Assembly (NCBI GenBank): GCA_012845835.1 | Contig: JABAKD010000021.1 | Coordinates: 10,899,199 to 10,963,198, forward strand | DNA from: Undaria pinnatifida | Lineage: Eukaryota; Sar; Phaeophyceae; Laminariales; Alariaceae | DNA length: 64,000 nt | Direction of reading: 5' to 3' | Part shown: positions 54,820 to 64,000 of the stretch, in pieces | How the letters are laid out: each line of letters opens with the position of its first letter | Position numbering within the stretch: position 1 is the stretch's first letter | Made by a program: the position numbers and the translations under genes | The notes under the pieces: model-generated | Databases searched by the model: none | What the model was told of the DNA's origin: nothing | Seen by the model: the letters and a program-made list of their open reading frames with translations, nothing else

Positions 54820-55130
54820 CGCCCGTGTGGCAATATACCATCCCGTCCCGTCAACAAAAAATTACCGTTACCGTCCCGCACCCTCGTGAATAATTATGTT
54901 TGCCGTCGTCCCGCGCCCTCGTAAATCAATATATTGCCCGTGTCGCGGTGAAAAAATATGTTCAACGTTGCGTGCCTGTCGTGAAAACATAACCCATCGA
55001 GGTTTTACCACCGTCCCGTCCCGTTGAGAATATTTACACCCGCGGCCCTGTCCCGTCCCGCCACGAGAATCAATTATTCCATTAGTTTTACCGTCCCGTC
55101 CCGACCCGTCATCGTTTTTGTTCCCCCGCC
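54820..55130 (+). repeat. Degenerate CCGTCCCGTCCCG minisatellite
   Basis: At least seven spaced CCGTCCCG(T/C) clusters, each followed by a short A/T-rich spacer (for example GAGAATATTTAC, GAATAATTATG, GTAAATCAATATATTG). Average spacing is near 35 bases. Confidence 0.7.
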
Positions 55131-55289
55131 AAAACAAGTCGAGACACCACCTCCATCGCGTCCCTTCTCGATAGTTAGATAACATGAACAACCTTGCCAA
55201 AGACAAAGGGCACCTGTCGCCACAGGGCAGGCCCGGGAAGCAAGAGAAAAGTACATACAATGACCCCCCCCCACTCCTTTTCAAGCCCC

Positions 55290-55625
55290 CTGCTCCCCCG
55301 CCCCCCGCCCCCACCCCCCATTCAAAACTCCGCCCTCCCCTCAACGGTTATACGACTTACAGGATATACATGATAAACTGATGCATTCCTTCCACAGCCG
55401 TCGGATTTTGTCCCGCTCGAAAACGGGTTTTATATTTTCCGCGCACGTATTGATTAACATCACCCCGTTGACCGTGGTACAAGCCGCACTGCCTGCAGTT
55501 CTAAGGGGAGTGCGTCGCCGACCTATCTCGTATCCTTATCGAGGACACGCACGCACCCAGCAGTAATACGCGCGATCGGAGTATCACACATAGCTTGCAT
55601 AGAAAGACGATTTTCGACGAACTCT
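55290..55625 (+). mobile_element. LIR-family arm, plus orientation, 5' truncated
   Basis: Carries TTCAAGCCCCCTGCTCCCCC, ACTGATGCATTCCTTCCACA, TTTCCGCGCAC, CATCACCCCGTTGACCGTGG, and GTATCACACATAGCTTGCAT, ending in a damaged cassette (AAAGACGATTTTCGACGAAC) with no ATG at the usual position. A 4-base-scale duplication (TGCGTCGCCG) disturbs the usual GGGAGTCGCCGACC motif. Confidence 0.65.
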
Positions 55626-55709
55626 CAAGGGATACACAAAATTATACTGTACCTGGTAGTGTTTTTTTCAACCATTTCTCCGCAGTGACGTCGATAGGGT
55701 TTTTTTCGG

Positions 55710-55815
55710 ATGGATTCCCTGGGGGTATTCCTCAGCTCCTGAGAGTGTCTGTGGAGCCTGTTCTGTGAACACGGACTTGATTACGCGAGGTAATGTGAGA
55801 ACGACAGCAACGTAC
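55710..55815 (+). repeat. Dispersed repeat R7, plus copy
   Basis: CCCTGGGGGTATTCCTCAGC, GAGCCTGTTCTGTGAACACG, GACTTGATTACGCGAGGTAA, TGTGAGAACGACAGCAACGT. Confidence 0.65.
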
Positions 55816-55937
55816 GAAATGGATTATTATTTTTCTGATGTCATGGCTCACTCGTACGGGATTGGGGAAGGATCATTCCATTCTACGAAATTATAGAGGT
55901 ATACCCCTATGTGGCGTAAATGGTTTCTGGACTATTG

Positions 55938-56035
55938 GGGCTCCTTGACCCCTTCACAACTGGAACCCCTTTTGGGGGACAACTTTACTTGGAGTTAGTA
56001 TATGGAGGGATTTGGGGGGCTCTAAAGGGGTTAAC
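55938..56035 (-). repeat. Dispersed repeat R10, copy 2
   Basis: Complement: TTCACAACTGGAACCCCTTT, GGAGTTAGTATATGGAGGGA, TTTGGGGGGCTCTAAAGGGG. The highest-identity match to 36545-36630 is in the central 60 bases. Confidence 0.65.
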
Positions 56036-56059
56036 CCCCAAAAAGTCAGACCAATCGCT

Positions 56060-57250
56060 TTTTTTTTGCATAATTTTTGTTGTGTACCTAGGCCATAGGT
56101 GTGTTTCACCCGGTCGAATTTTATTTTTGGTCAAAAAATCAGGTTTTAGGAGGAGAGGTCCTAAAAGCTCCCAAAACACTGAGGAACACCTCGGAAGAAA
56201 AAAATGATGAACCCCTATCTGGTAGGTACACGTATGCAAGTATACTTTTTATTTTTCTTCCTTGTGCCGACTCTAATGTTTTTTGTGGTTCATGCTGTAA
56301 CATGTTGCGACGACGCAAAACCTTTCAGCTTTTTCATCTTTCTAGTTCATCTTTTTTTTTTTTCCCTTACTGCGAACAGCCTGGTGTGCCGGTTTTCCAT
56401 GTTCCCACATTTTGGCCCACGTGCTCTTTGCGGCGGGCAATTCATGGCCACATCACAAATCACCTCTTGCTATATTTGCAACGTAATGTGCCTCTCTGTC
56501 TCGTAGTTTCTGACTAGAGAGCTCGCCTCTCTATGATATGAGGCATCAGCACGGACACTGGTTGCGCGGGATGTTAATGGGTGGAATAGCAGTTTCATGT
56601 AAAGAACACACACAAGCATTGTTTGCTTCAAGTTGTTGCGACGACGCATTCCAACACCTGCCCGATACCTCGCATCATACCTCTGTCGTGCCATACTTGA
56701 AAGAATATTTATGTGAAATGATAAAATAATGCATACGAGTATACTAATAAATGTTGTACTTTATGAATACAATCGTAGTGCAAACGACGCCTGCCACGAC
56801 GATAGAGCTGGCAGCAAATTAGTGGCAAAAACATTTTCCCAATCAATCTCGGGGCTCCTCTACCCAATATCGCTGGAATGACAATTTGTTTTGCGTACGT
56901 ATTGTTTTATATTCTAGCACCCTACCCCACAGGTAACAGGTATCTGTTCCTCTTCAGCATTTACATATGAATCTGGTCTTCTTGCCTTGCCCAGTCTATC
57001 CTTTCTTCCGATGTTCCTGCGGCAACACACTCTTCAGAACACCTGTCGTTTGTTTTGCTATTTTTTTTTTTTTCTCTTTCTTTTTAATGCTCTGTCTTGT
57101 TTCTTTGTTGTGCTCTGGTACCCGGCACGCTAGCATTTCACTTGCTTCATGAATTGCGACTGTTTGGTTTACTCCGTTTCCCAGCCAGTCTGTGACCACA
57201 GAATTTGTACCTCTTTAGGTTGAAGAATCAGCACGGACTCTCGCGGAGAT
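56060..57250. other. Mixed stretch with decayed repeat pieces
   Basis: GAAGAATCAGCACGGAC (57221) and GGCATCAGCACGGACACTGG (56542) with TGTAAAGAACACACAC (56598) echo a segment of block A at 31130-31200. Otherwise T-rich, no supported gene. Confidence 0.4.
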
Positions 57251-57585
57251 GTCGGGAGACGGCACTTTTACTCCTTGATGCACTGACGGCAAAACCCGGG
57301 GACACCAATAAAAATCCCCGTTTTATGGAAAACTTCTGACCTGCTGTGTTGTCGGTACGTTTTCCGCCATTTTTGTCTGCGTTTTTTTTCTCGTTCGGTT
57401 TCAGATCTATGCATAGCAGTATGCTGGTATATCGCGAGCAACGAGCAACACAGCAATATCCTCGTATCTTCTTGCTCCTTCATGAGGTGTTGGTGTATTG
57501 GTGGCGTTTTGCATGCACCGGTCTTTTCGCTTTTCACTTATAGCCGCTTTCCTGCCGATCACCGTATTAAAAATGTAAAGCTCAC

Positions 57586-57705
57586 TCGAGGCCGGGGGAG
57601 AACGTTTCCCCAGCTTCAGAAAGACATCCATGGCGGTCTGACTTCAGCTTACAAGCTGCAGGCTGCCTATGTCTGCCTCGGCGCTGATGCTGCTGCTGCT
57701 GTTCT
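57586..57705 (-). other. Possible small exon with Gln run
   Basis: On the minus strand a T-rich stretch leads to the acceptor TGTGTGCCAG at about 57706. A short frame with a Gln run, then RRGRHRQPAACKLKSDRHG and SEAGETFSPGLE, reaches a donor CTCGA|GTGAGC at 57585. Without splicing, the next codon in that frame is a stop. Neighbouring exons were not found, and the block is CAG/CTG-rich, so both strands look open. Confidence 0.18.
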
Positions 57706-58379
57706 GGTGCTGGCACACAAGCACGCAGCAGCCAGCGGCCAGCAGCACAAAAATACAATAAAATAAAGGTTTCCACAGAGATAAGGCGTTTTTCTATTGG
57801 GGATAATGGACAATCCGGCTGGACGGATGGAAACGATGCCTTGACGGACGACCTTGACTCACTGATTGCCTGACGGTTGCCCGTCTCCTGCCATCTTGGA
57901 CTCTGGGTGTACTAATGTCATGGGTGTCGTGGTAGAAAGAAAGGCGACACACACAACCCTGTCAGCCGAGGAAAATGAGATTGATCATCGAGCTGCACGT
58001 TCAGTTTCCTCAAAATCGGGATATGGGGTATGAAGCTCAGCAAAAATGAGGCTCCAGCCCCAGAAAAAAATGGCGAGCCTCTACTACCGTACGTAGGACG
58101 TGTCAAAACAAAAAAATAAGGATGCCACTACGTGAACAAAATCAATACGTAGTTTTCATCAAAATGGCACTTTTCAATTTTTGTTCCCTCCTTTCTCTTG
58201 TATCTTGTATCTATCTCTTTTCCATTGCTGTCTCCCCTCCTCTTGCAATTTGTCTGGTTTGCTGGCCTCGAGACGACCTTGTTAGTATATGTATTTCGCA
58301 ACCAGGGGACCCCAAGAGAGAGTAGCATCGTAATACGCGGGGTGTTGGCTCAATCTACGCCGATCCATTCCTTAATAGG

Positions 58380-58475
58380 GGACACACCCAGCAATACCGC
58401 GATCGAAGTATCACACACAGCAGGTTGCAAATATGAGTTTCGGCGAAATCTTCGATCTCACAGCTGGTGGAGGGA
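58380..58475 (+). repeat. Start-cassette copy with short upstream arm
   Basis: GACACACCCAGCAATACCGC, GATCGAAGTATCACACACAG, then ATG at 58433 reading MSFGEIFDLTAGGGS before diverging into unrelated DNA. Confidence 0.6.
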
Positions 58476-58604
58476 GTCTCCAAGTCCATATTTTGCAATC
58501 TTTATTTCGTACTTACTTGCCGTATTCTACACTGAACTCTTTGGTTGGTCAGTTCCACCACGCACGTACGCGTTAGCTACGATATATGGGGGGGGGGGCA
58601 GTAA

Positions 58605-58800
58605 TATCGTGATGCAACGTAATTCGACGCGGATCGACGAGGGAAGAAAGGGATTTTTGATGAGCCTTCTCGAGGTCAAAATGAAGGCGCGTACCGCAGC
58701 GTGAAGGAGGGAGAAGAGCCTGCTTTTAGTATGGGGATCCCGGGTCTGAGTTACAATCTAGGGAGGGAGAACGGCAAAAAAAAAGCAGAATATTATCGAA
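58605..58800 (+). mobile_element. SINE-1 copy, truncated
   Basis: GTAATTCGACGCGGATCGAC, GAGGGAAGAAAGGGATTTTT, AAAATGAAGGCGCGTACCGC, GGAGAAGAGCCTGCTTTTAG, CGGGTCTGAGTTACAATCTA, GGGAGGGAGAAC. Head absent. Confidence 0.72.
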
Positions 58801-58929
58801 GTATGAGAAAATATGGGTATTGTACGTACGTAAGAAGTTTGACCAATCAGATCAATGCGGTAATTCATGGTCGTATGAGCGATAGCATTGGGCACACCTG
58901 GCCCAGCTGTGTGGGCGACGACCTAAATA

Positions 58930-59207
58930 CACTAGACTATACTATTAATAGAAGGGATGAACAAAAAAAAAGATTTGTGATTATTTTATACTGATAATTA
59001 TTTGGATGGCAGAGGTTGTTGAGTCTGGACCCAGTAAGTCGGATAGTCGGCGCCTCCGGAAAGCGTATACACTATAGTATTAATAGAAGGGATGAGCAAA
59101 AAAGAAAGAGTTGTGATTACTTCATACTGGGTGTTTATTTAGTTGGCAGAGGTTTCTGTCTATAGACTCAACAAATTCGGATAGTCGGCGCCTCTGGGAA
59201 GCGATTG
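58930..59207 (+). repeat. Tandem duplication of about 138 bp
   Basis: CTATACTATTAATAGAAGGG ... TCGGATAGTCGGCGCCTCCG, then CTATAGTATTAATAGAAGGG ... TCGGATAGTCGGCGCCTCTG. The two units differ by scattered substitutions. Confidence 0.85.
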
Positions 59208-59209
59208 AC

Positions 59210-60295
59210 TATTTAGCCCGACTGGTACGAGTAGCTACTGGTAGTTGGTAGCTCAAGTCGTGGCCGAAACACATCTCTTGAGTTTACAACATCCACACAC
59301 GTCGTCGAGAAAATCTGATTGCAAGTTGGAAATTCGTCGGAGGAGGCGTGTTAATATCCGCCACATGTAGCCAGGTAGATTGAAGTGTTCACTGCTTGTA
59401 AAAAGCGCACAGCGACAGAAAAAAAACAAGAATATCAAAGGAAATACATCATAGGTCGGCGAATCAGACGCTGCCCATTGGCAGTGAGAAAATAAGGCTC
59501 GCTTGGGCGAACACTAAGGAAATTTGGACCAGGGAGTCGTGCTCAGCGGCGAGTGCCAAACTACGGCTTACTTCGTATATAATGGCATATCATGCTCAAG
59601 GTTGTTGAATGGTTTTGTCACAACAATAATCTGGGGCCCACAACAAGCAGCTTGCGAAGATGAGTATAGACTCTAAATTCGTCGAACTCACAGCTGACGT
59701 TGTTAGAATAATCTTACTATGTGGGATTTTCTTGTTGGCGGGCCAATACTGTACGGGAATGCACGGTTTTGTTTTGACCGTTCGATAATGTGCAGGCAGC
59801 ATGATGAGCTTCGGCGTCGATCAATCACAGATATTGCCTGAGAGTAAGATAAAGCCGAGGGGAACCCACAAAAAGGGAAACCCATGCACGAACTCTACGA
59901 ATAGCTGTCCATATAGCCATTGTGGAGGGTACAAGGCAGAAGGGACAACAAGCCAGGAGTAAGCGAAAGGAAGGATGTAACCAAGGGAAAGGCTAGCGCT
60001 AAGGAAGGTCTTCAGTGAGGAAGAACGCTTAGAGATATTCGGGAGGTCACACGTAGAGAAAGGAACGAAAACGTATCTGCACGGCCCAATGGACTACGCG
60101 AAAAACGCTTGAACTGCGTCTTCGTGTAGGGGAACTGCGCTTTCGTGTAGGGACCTGGACCTGCCAGGAAGAGCAAAAGACGTATGCCAGTCAGCAGTTG
60201 GGTGGAGGACAAAGAAGGCGCACAGAGCTGCCCTTGTGACAACGCAGACGAGAGTAGAACCCACGAGTCTTAGTGGGAGAATTCTGCACTGTGTA
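59210..60295. other. Stretch with only a cassette variant
   Basis: Apart from the cassette at 59645-59705, no feature is recognised. Within 60105-60160 the segment GTGTAGGG(G/-)A(A/C)CTG is repeated in tandem (GAACTGCG..TTCGTGTAGGG). Confidence 0.3.
59645..59705 (+). repeat. Variant cassette (ELTADV type)
   Basis: CAGCTTGCGAAGATGAGTAT then ATG reading MSIDSKFVELTADVV. A shorter piece of the same variant (GTCGAACTCACAGCTGACGT) lies at 54653-54685. It is clearly related to, but distinct from, the MSFDEIFDLTAGV form. Confidence 0.45.
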
Positions 60296-60299
60296 CAAG

Positions 60300-60575
60300 G
60301 AAGAAAATAATGTGTTAAGAGGAGGAGATGAGGAAAATAGACGGATGTGACATGGAGGGTTTCGGGTGCACTAGATACTAGCGAGAGAACGATTGCTATC
60401 CTATTAGATAGACGTTGGCCACAGACGGCCAAAGAAGTAGCCAAGATAAGCAGTTCATTTGATATACGAAGTGTATTGAAGAAACGTACTGAGCGCCCCA
60501 AAGTGTTGGAGGTGTCTCTGTTAGGAGTAGGAACGGTGCGCCATCTCGAAAGGAATGCGTGGTAAATAGCCAAAT
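60300..60575 (-). repeat. Dispersed repeat R3, copy 3
   Basis: Complement: GACGTTGGCCACAGACGGCC, GTGTTGGAGGTGTCTCTGTT, AGGAGTAGGAACGGTGCGCC, TCTCGAAAGGAATGCGTGG. Extends further 5' than the other two, through GAAGAAAATAATGTGTTAAG. Confidence 0.68.
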
Positions 60576-60779
60576 TACAAAGGCAAACAGCAAATGAGCA
60601 CGCCCCCCCCCTCCCTTTCCCTCGCCCCTACCGCCTCCCTGCCTCCCGACTCCCCCACCCCCCCCATCACCGTCGGCACTCTGGCACATGCGCACATGTG
60701 TTAGAGATCCCACCGTAGGGCTTGCACTTTTTCGGCCAACTGTTTCTGGCCAGTGGAGCTCCTTAATGTGGATTTTTTT

Positions 60780-60965
60780 CCTTCTTCTTTGTCCCATTTA
60801 TTATCCTCGCGTTACTCTCGCGCCCCCCCTCCCAGTAGTAGCTCAGATCCGGGGTCCCATAGCGGGCCCTCCTCCCCCCTTCCCACTACGGTACGTGCCT
60901 TCATTTTTATCGCGAGAATAATTCAGCATTTTCTTCCCTCGTCGACTCGTGTCGAATCGTGGAAC
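60780..60965 (-). mobile_element. SINE-1 copy, truncated
   Basis: Complement: CCCATTTATTATCCTCGCGT, AGCTCAGATCCGGGGTCCCA, TTCCCACTACGGTACGTGCC, TTTTATCGCGAGAATAATTC, TTCCCTCGTCGACTCGTGTC. Very close to the copy at 62270. Confidence 0.78.
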
Positions 60966-61589
60966 AATCGGTTATTAAAATATAATGATTTTACACGCAT
61001 AGTGGTTTTGGGGGTAGAGCATACAAATTTTGCTCGGGTCACACGCACGAACGCCTTCGAAGAAATGTTTCGGAGTGAGATATTGACCGCCTCCTCCTGC
61101 TAGGGGCCCCGAAAATAATACGTAAAATCTGCTTGCACACCCAGCATGGGATGCCTCCGTAACAGCAGCCAAATACTAACGTAGCTGTCCCTAAGAACCT
61201 CACGCTCGAACGAAAAATTGTGGCCACCGCCAACTGTGTGTGTTGGCGGGAAGTGATACCATAGCACCTGCGGCTGCCGCCTCGCGAGGATGGTGTGTTT
61301 GAAAAATCCCGCAAAAACAAAAAAAAACTTTCTCCATTCCTCGGTTCGTTCTTTTCTAGGATATATATCCCCGGCCCTGGGTCGGGACTTGGAGATTCGG
61401 TCATGCGAGGATGGAAAAGAGCCCCTAGTTTTTTGTGCCGTCGAAAATTAGTAGTTACACAGCGGGTAACCCAATTTAAGAGCGCCCAGGACAAGATTTT
61501 TCGGGACTTAATTAAGCACGGTCAAACCGGCTTGTTCCGCCTGGTTTGAAAGCTAAACTGTAGTATATTGTCCACTGCAGGAACTATCC

Positions 61590-61800
61590 CTTTCTAAGGG
61601 TGCAGCAGAAGTTCCTGAGCTCCCGAAATGAGGGAATGTCGCCCGCAACATGACTTCGAAGAGCAATCGACCGTGTAACTCGACTATTATTCCTGTTTTA
61701 GCTCGTAGCCCTAACGCAAAAATATTCGCAAAAATATTATACTCGTAGCCGATAGGGTCACACTTGAGGATGCCAGAAACCCCTTTGGCTCAAAACGTGC
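61590..61800 (+). repeat. Dispersed repeat R4, copy 3
   Basis: GCAGAAGTTCCTGAGCTCCC, CGCCCGCAACATGACTTCGA, TAGCCGATAGGGTCACACTT, GAGGATGCCAGAAACCCCTT, TGGCTCAAAACG. Confidence 0.6.
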
Positions 61801-62265
61801 AACACCCATGGCTCACAGATAAGAGGAGCAGTGTGCAGTTAACTGTCAGCACCGCAATCCCGACATGCATGCCGGCAAAAACTCTTGGGGTTTAGACTAG
61901 GATTTTTTTTAGAAATTGGAAAGGGGTTAAGAGCTCCTGTTGCGGTTTTTCACGGCGTGCCCTTGAAAACCGGGCATTAAGAACAGTATATATAGCTACT
62001 GAAAGTACTGCATCGGCAGGGAAGAGGTCTTGCTCTCTAACGCACGCACAAAACATGCTGCCTCAGCACACGCATGCGCAGGAAGCCACGCAGACATGCA
62101 CGTATGTGCAAGCCAGACAGGCGGTCCAGCACGGCGGTGGCATCGAGCAGCAGATTATATCGTTTATCGATGATTGATTGATTGAACACGGATTATCATC
62201 TGCAGTGGCGTTCCTGATTTAAGGACCCCTCGGAACGGCTCAGCGTACGATATACGGTTCTTTTC
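61800..62265. other. Stretch without recognised features
   Basis: No gene or repeat family recognised. Confidence 0.3.
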
Positions 62266-62269
62266 TTTT

Positions 62270-62480
62270 TTTTTCTTCTTCTTTTTCTTCGTCCCATTTA
62301 GTATCCTGACACTACCGTCGCGCTTCCTCCCAGTACTAACTCAGATCCGGTGTCACATATCGAGCCTTCCTCCTCCCCTGTCCCACATCCCACGGTACGT
62401 GCGTTCATTATGATCGCGAGAATAATTCAGTCTTGTCCTGTAGTTTCTTTCCTCGTCGACTCGTGTCGAAATTTACGGCT
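62270..62480 (-). mobile_element. SINE-1 copy, truncated
   Basis: Complement: TCGTCCCATTTAGTATCCTG, AACTCAGATCCGGTGTCACA, ATCCCACGGTACGTGCGTTC, GATCGCGAGAATAATTCAGT, TTCCTCGTCGACTCGTGTCG. Confidence 0.75.
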
Positions 62481-62689
62481 CTTATTTCCCGTCCTCTCTT
62501 GCCTCAGATTGGGCATCATACATCTACACCCGGTAGGATTTTTTTACTACCAGGTATCGTATGGTATACGCGTCACAAGGCGCGACGATCTGGTTGGGCG
62601 GTTGGACCTGTGTTTAGTCCGACTTTATTTTAGAAAATACATGTTTTGGAAAAAATGAGAAAATACACTTACATATATATATATCACCA

Positions 62690-63750
62690 GTATAAAAATA
62701 TGCATACACTCCAGCTGTGAGATCGAAGATTTTGTCGAAACTCATCTTTGCAAGCTGTGTGATACTCCGATCGCGCGTATCACGTGTTGTGTGCCCTCAT
62801 TGAGGATATAGGTCGGCGACTCCCCTTGGAACTACAGTGTAGCTATTAGGGTCGACAGGGTGATGCTAGTCAGTCTGTGCGCGTAAACTATAAAACCCGT
62901 TTATGAGGGGGACAAAATCTGGCAGTTATGGAAGGAAATACATCCGTTTATCAAGTGAATTCTGTAAGTCGTATAACCGGTGAGGGGAGGGCGGAGTTTT
63001 TAAGGGCGTGGGGGCATGGGTTTGAACAAGAGCGAGCGGGGGGGGGAGGGGAATGGGCGGGGCAACTCAAAATGTGCGTGGAAACTAATAATCCTTTAAG
63101 GGAATGAATCTGACGGTTTTGGAAAGATTGCACCAGTTTATTATGTATATCCTGCAAGTCGTACAACCAGTGAGGAGAGGGCGGAGTGTTCGAGGGGGTG
63201 GGTCGGGGGGGGGGAGAGTTTTTAACAGCTGTAGGTCGCATAGATGTAGGGGTTTGCTATACGCGTGTTGCTAGGGCTAGGCGATGGTGCGGGTGGTGGG
63301 GAAGGAGGGGGTGTTGGGGTTGGGGGGGGATGAATTAAAGCTACGTCATGGATGGCTAGAAAGATAATGACGTGATATCAATTGCGTAGAAGTGTACATT
63401 ACTCTGGCCGATTTCGATTTTAGGTGGGTCGTTTGAACAAGCGGGAACGGGAAAACAAAAGGGGGGGGGGGGCGGAAAGGAATTGGAGCTACTGCATGGA
63501 TGGCTAGAAAGATGATGAGGTGATATCAGCTGACTGGTAGTGTTTACTACTCTGGCAGATTTTGATTCTAGGTGGGGCGTTTGAACAAGAGGGATCGGGG
63601 GGGGCGGGGGGCGGGCGGGACACTTCAATACGTGCGCGGAAACTATATAAATCCTTGAAGGGGACAAATCTGGCGGTTGTAGCAGTAACACATCCCTTTA
63701 TATCCCCTGCCTGGTATTATTTACTATTCTAGCAGATTTGATGTTATAGC
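62690..63750 (-). mobile_element. LIR-family arm, minus orientation, near full length
   Basis: Starts with the cassette complement (CTCCAGCTGTGAGATCGAAG at 62708), then CTCCGATCGCGC, GGCGACTCCCC, the ACAAAATCTGGCAGTTATGG segment, and at least three tandem outer sub-units with CTCTGGC(A/C)GATTT(T/C)GATT (about 63402, 63550, 63720), separated by G runs. No inverted partner is visible within this window on its inner side, so either the partner was lost or this is a solo arm. Confidence 0.7.
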
Positions 63751-64000
63751 TTCATAATTTGTTGCTGTACATGATGGATCGCAAGGTATAATATTTCAAT
63801 CGATAGGTACAACCATGTAATTGCCATGATTTCACCGTGACGGTGTGGCTCTGACATCGCTAATCAAAAGAAAGATATACATATTGCAAAATACAACAGG
63901 CGAGGTGATGTGGTCATGTAATGTCACCACCATTGAGCACGAGGGGAGAAGTGCAAATCGTAATTGGTTTGAAAGGAGCGATTGATGTGCCCACGCTCAA

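Overview
This window is nuclear DNA of a eukaryote, rich in repeats and poor in genes. No bacterial-style gene layout, operon, rRNA, CRISPR array or intact virus-like gene is visible. Support for a eukaryotic nuclear genome comes from consensus GT-AG splice sites with matching phases, tRNA-headed SINEs with A-rich tails, a decayed LINE reverse transcriptase, a TA-flanked terminal-inverted-repeat element, many microsatellites, and a short CCCTAA interstitial telomere-type run. The best guess is a stramenopile, perhaps a brown alga: GC-rich exons full of Gly/Pro/Gln/Ala runs, long introns with C/T tracts before the acceptor, and a TTAGGG-type repeat. This assignment is inference and needs a similarity search.

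The one gene I can defend is on the minus strand at 20760-14731. It has three exons (20760-20443, 17567-16960, 15476-14731) joined by two introns of about 2.9 and 1.5 kb. Donors, acceptors and codon phases all agree, giving about 556 residues of a mostly disordered protein that ends at a stop. Its 5' end was not found. Weaker coding-like patches lie at 6026-6665 (+), 39270-39600 (-), 49526-50014 (+) and 57586-57705 (-).

Layout. 0-2.4 kb: a SINE, a dispersed repeat (R1) and two copies of a second tRNA-derived family. 2.4-4.4 kb: nested direct duplications. 4.4-7.1 kb: mostly unassigned. 7.15-12.5 kb: a very long degenerate minisatellite in at least three sub-arrays, interrupted by a dispersed repeat (R2). 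12.8-21 kb: the spliced gene, with dispersed repeats inside its introns. 21.4-23.9 kb: a large inverted-repeat element whose arms each point an ATG-started peptide cassette inward. 23.9-31 kb: R2, microsatellites and fragments. 31.1-32.75 kb: four contiguous blocks in the unusual order A-B-A'-B'. 33.8-34.65 kb: a non-autonomous DNA transposon. 34.7-35.7 kb: cassette copies around a LINE fragment, then the telomere-type run. 36-43 kb: mixed fragments. 43.3-52.6 kb: a cluster of SINE copies in both orientations. 53-64 kb: pyrimidine-rich DNA, a pentamer-based minisatellite, tandem duplications, more SINEs and another arm of the inverted-repeat family.

Most open frames of 60-250 codons here fall on low-complexity or repeated DNA and are not treated as genes. 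The same roughly dozen repeat families recur across the window, so repetition explains far more of it than coding does. The most unusual items are the inverted-repeat family with its recurring MSFDEIFDLTAGVYF-type start cassette, the interleaved A-B-A'-B' block, and the 5.4 kb evolving minisatellite.
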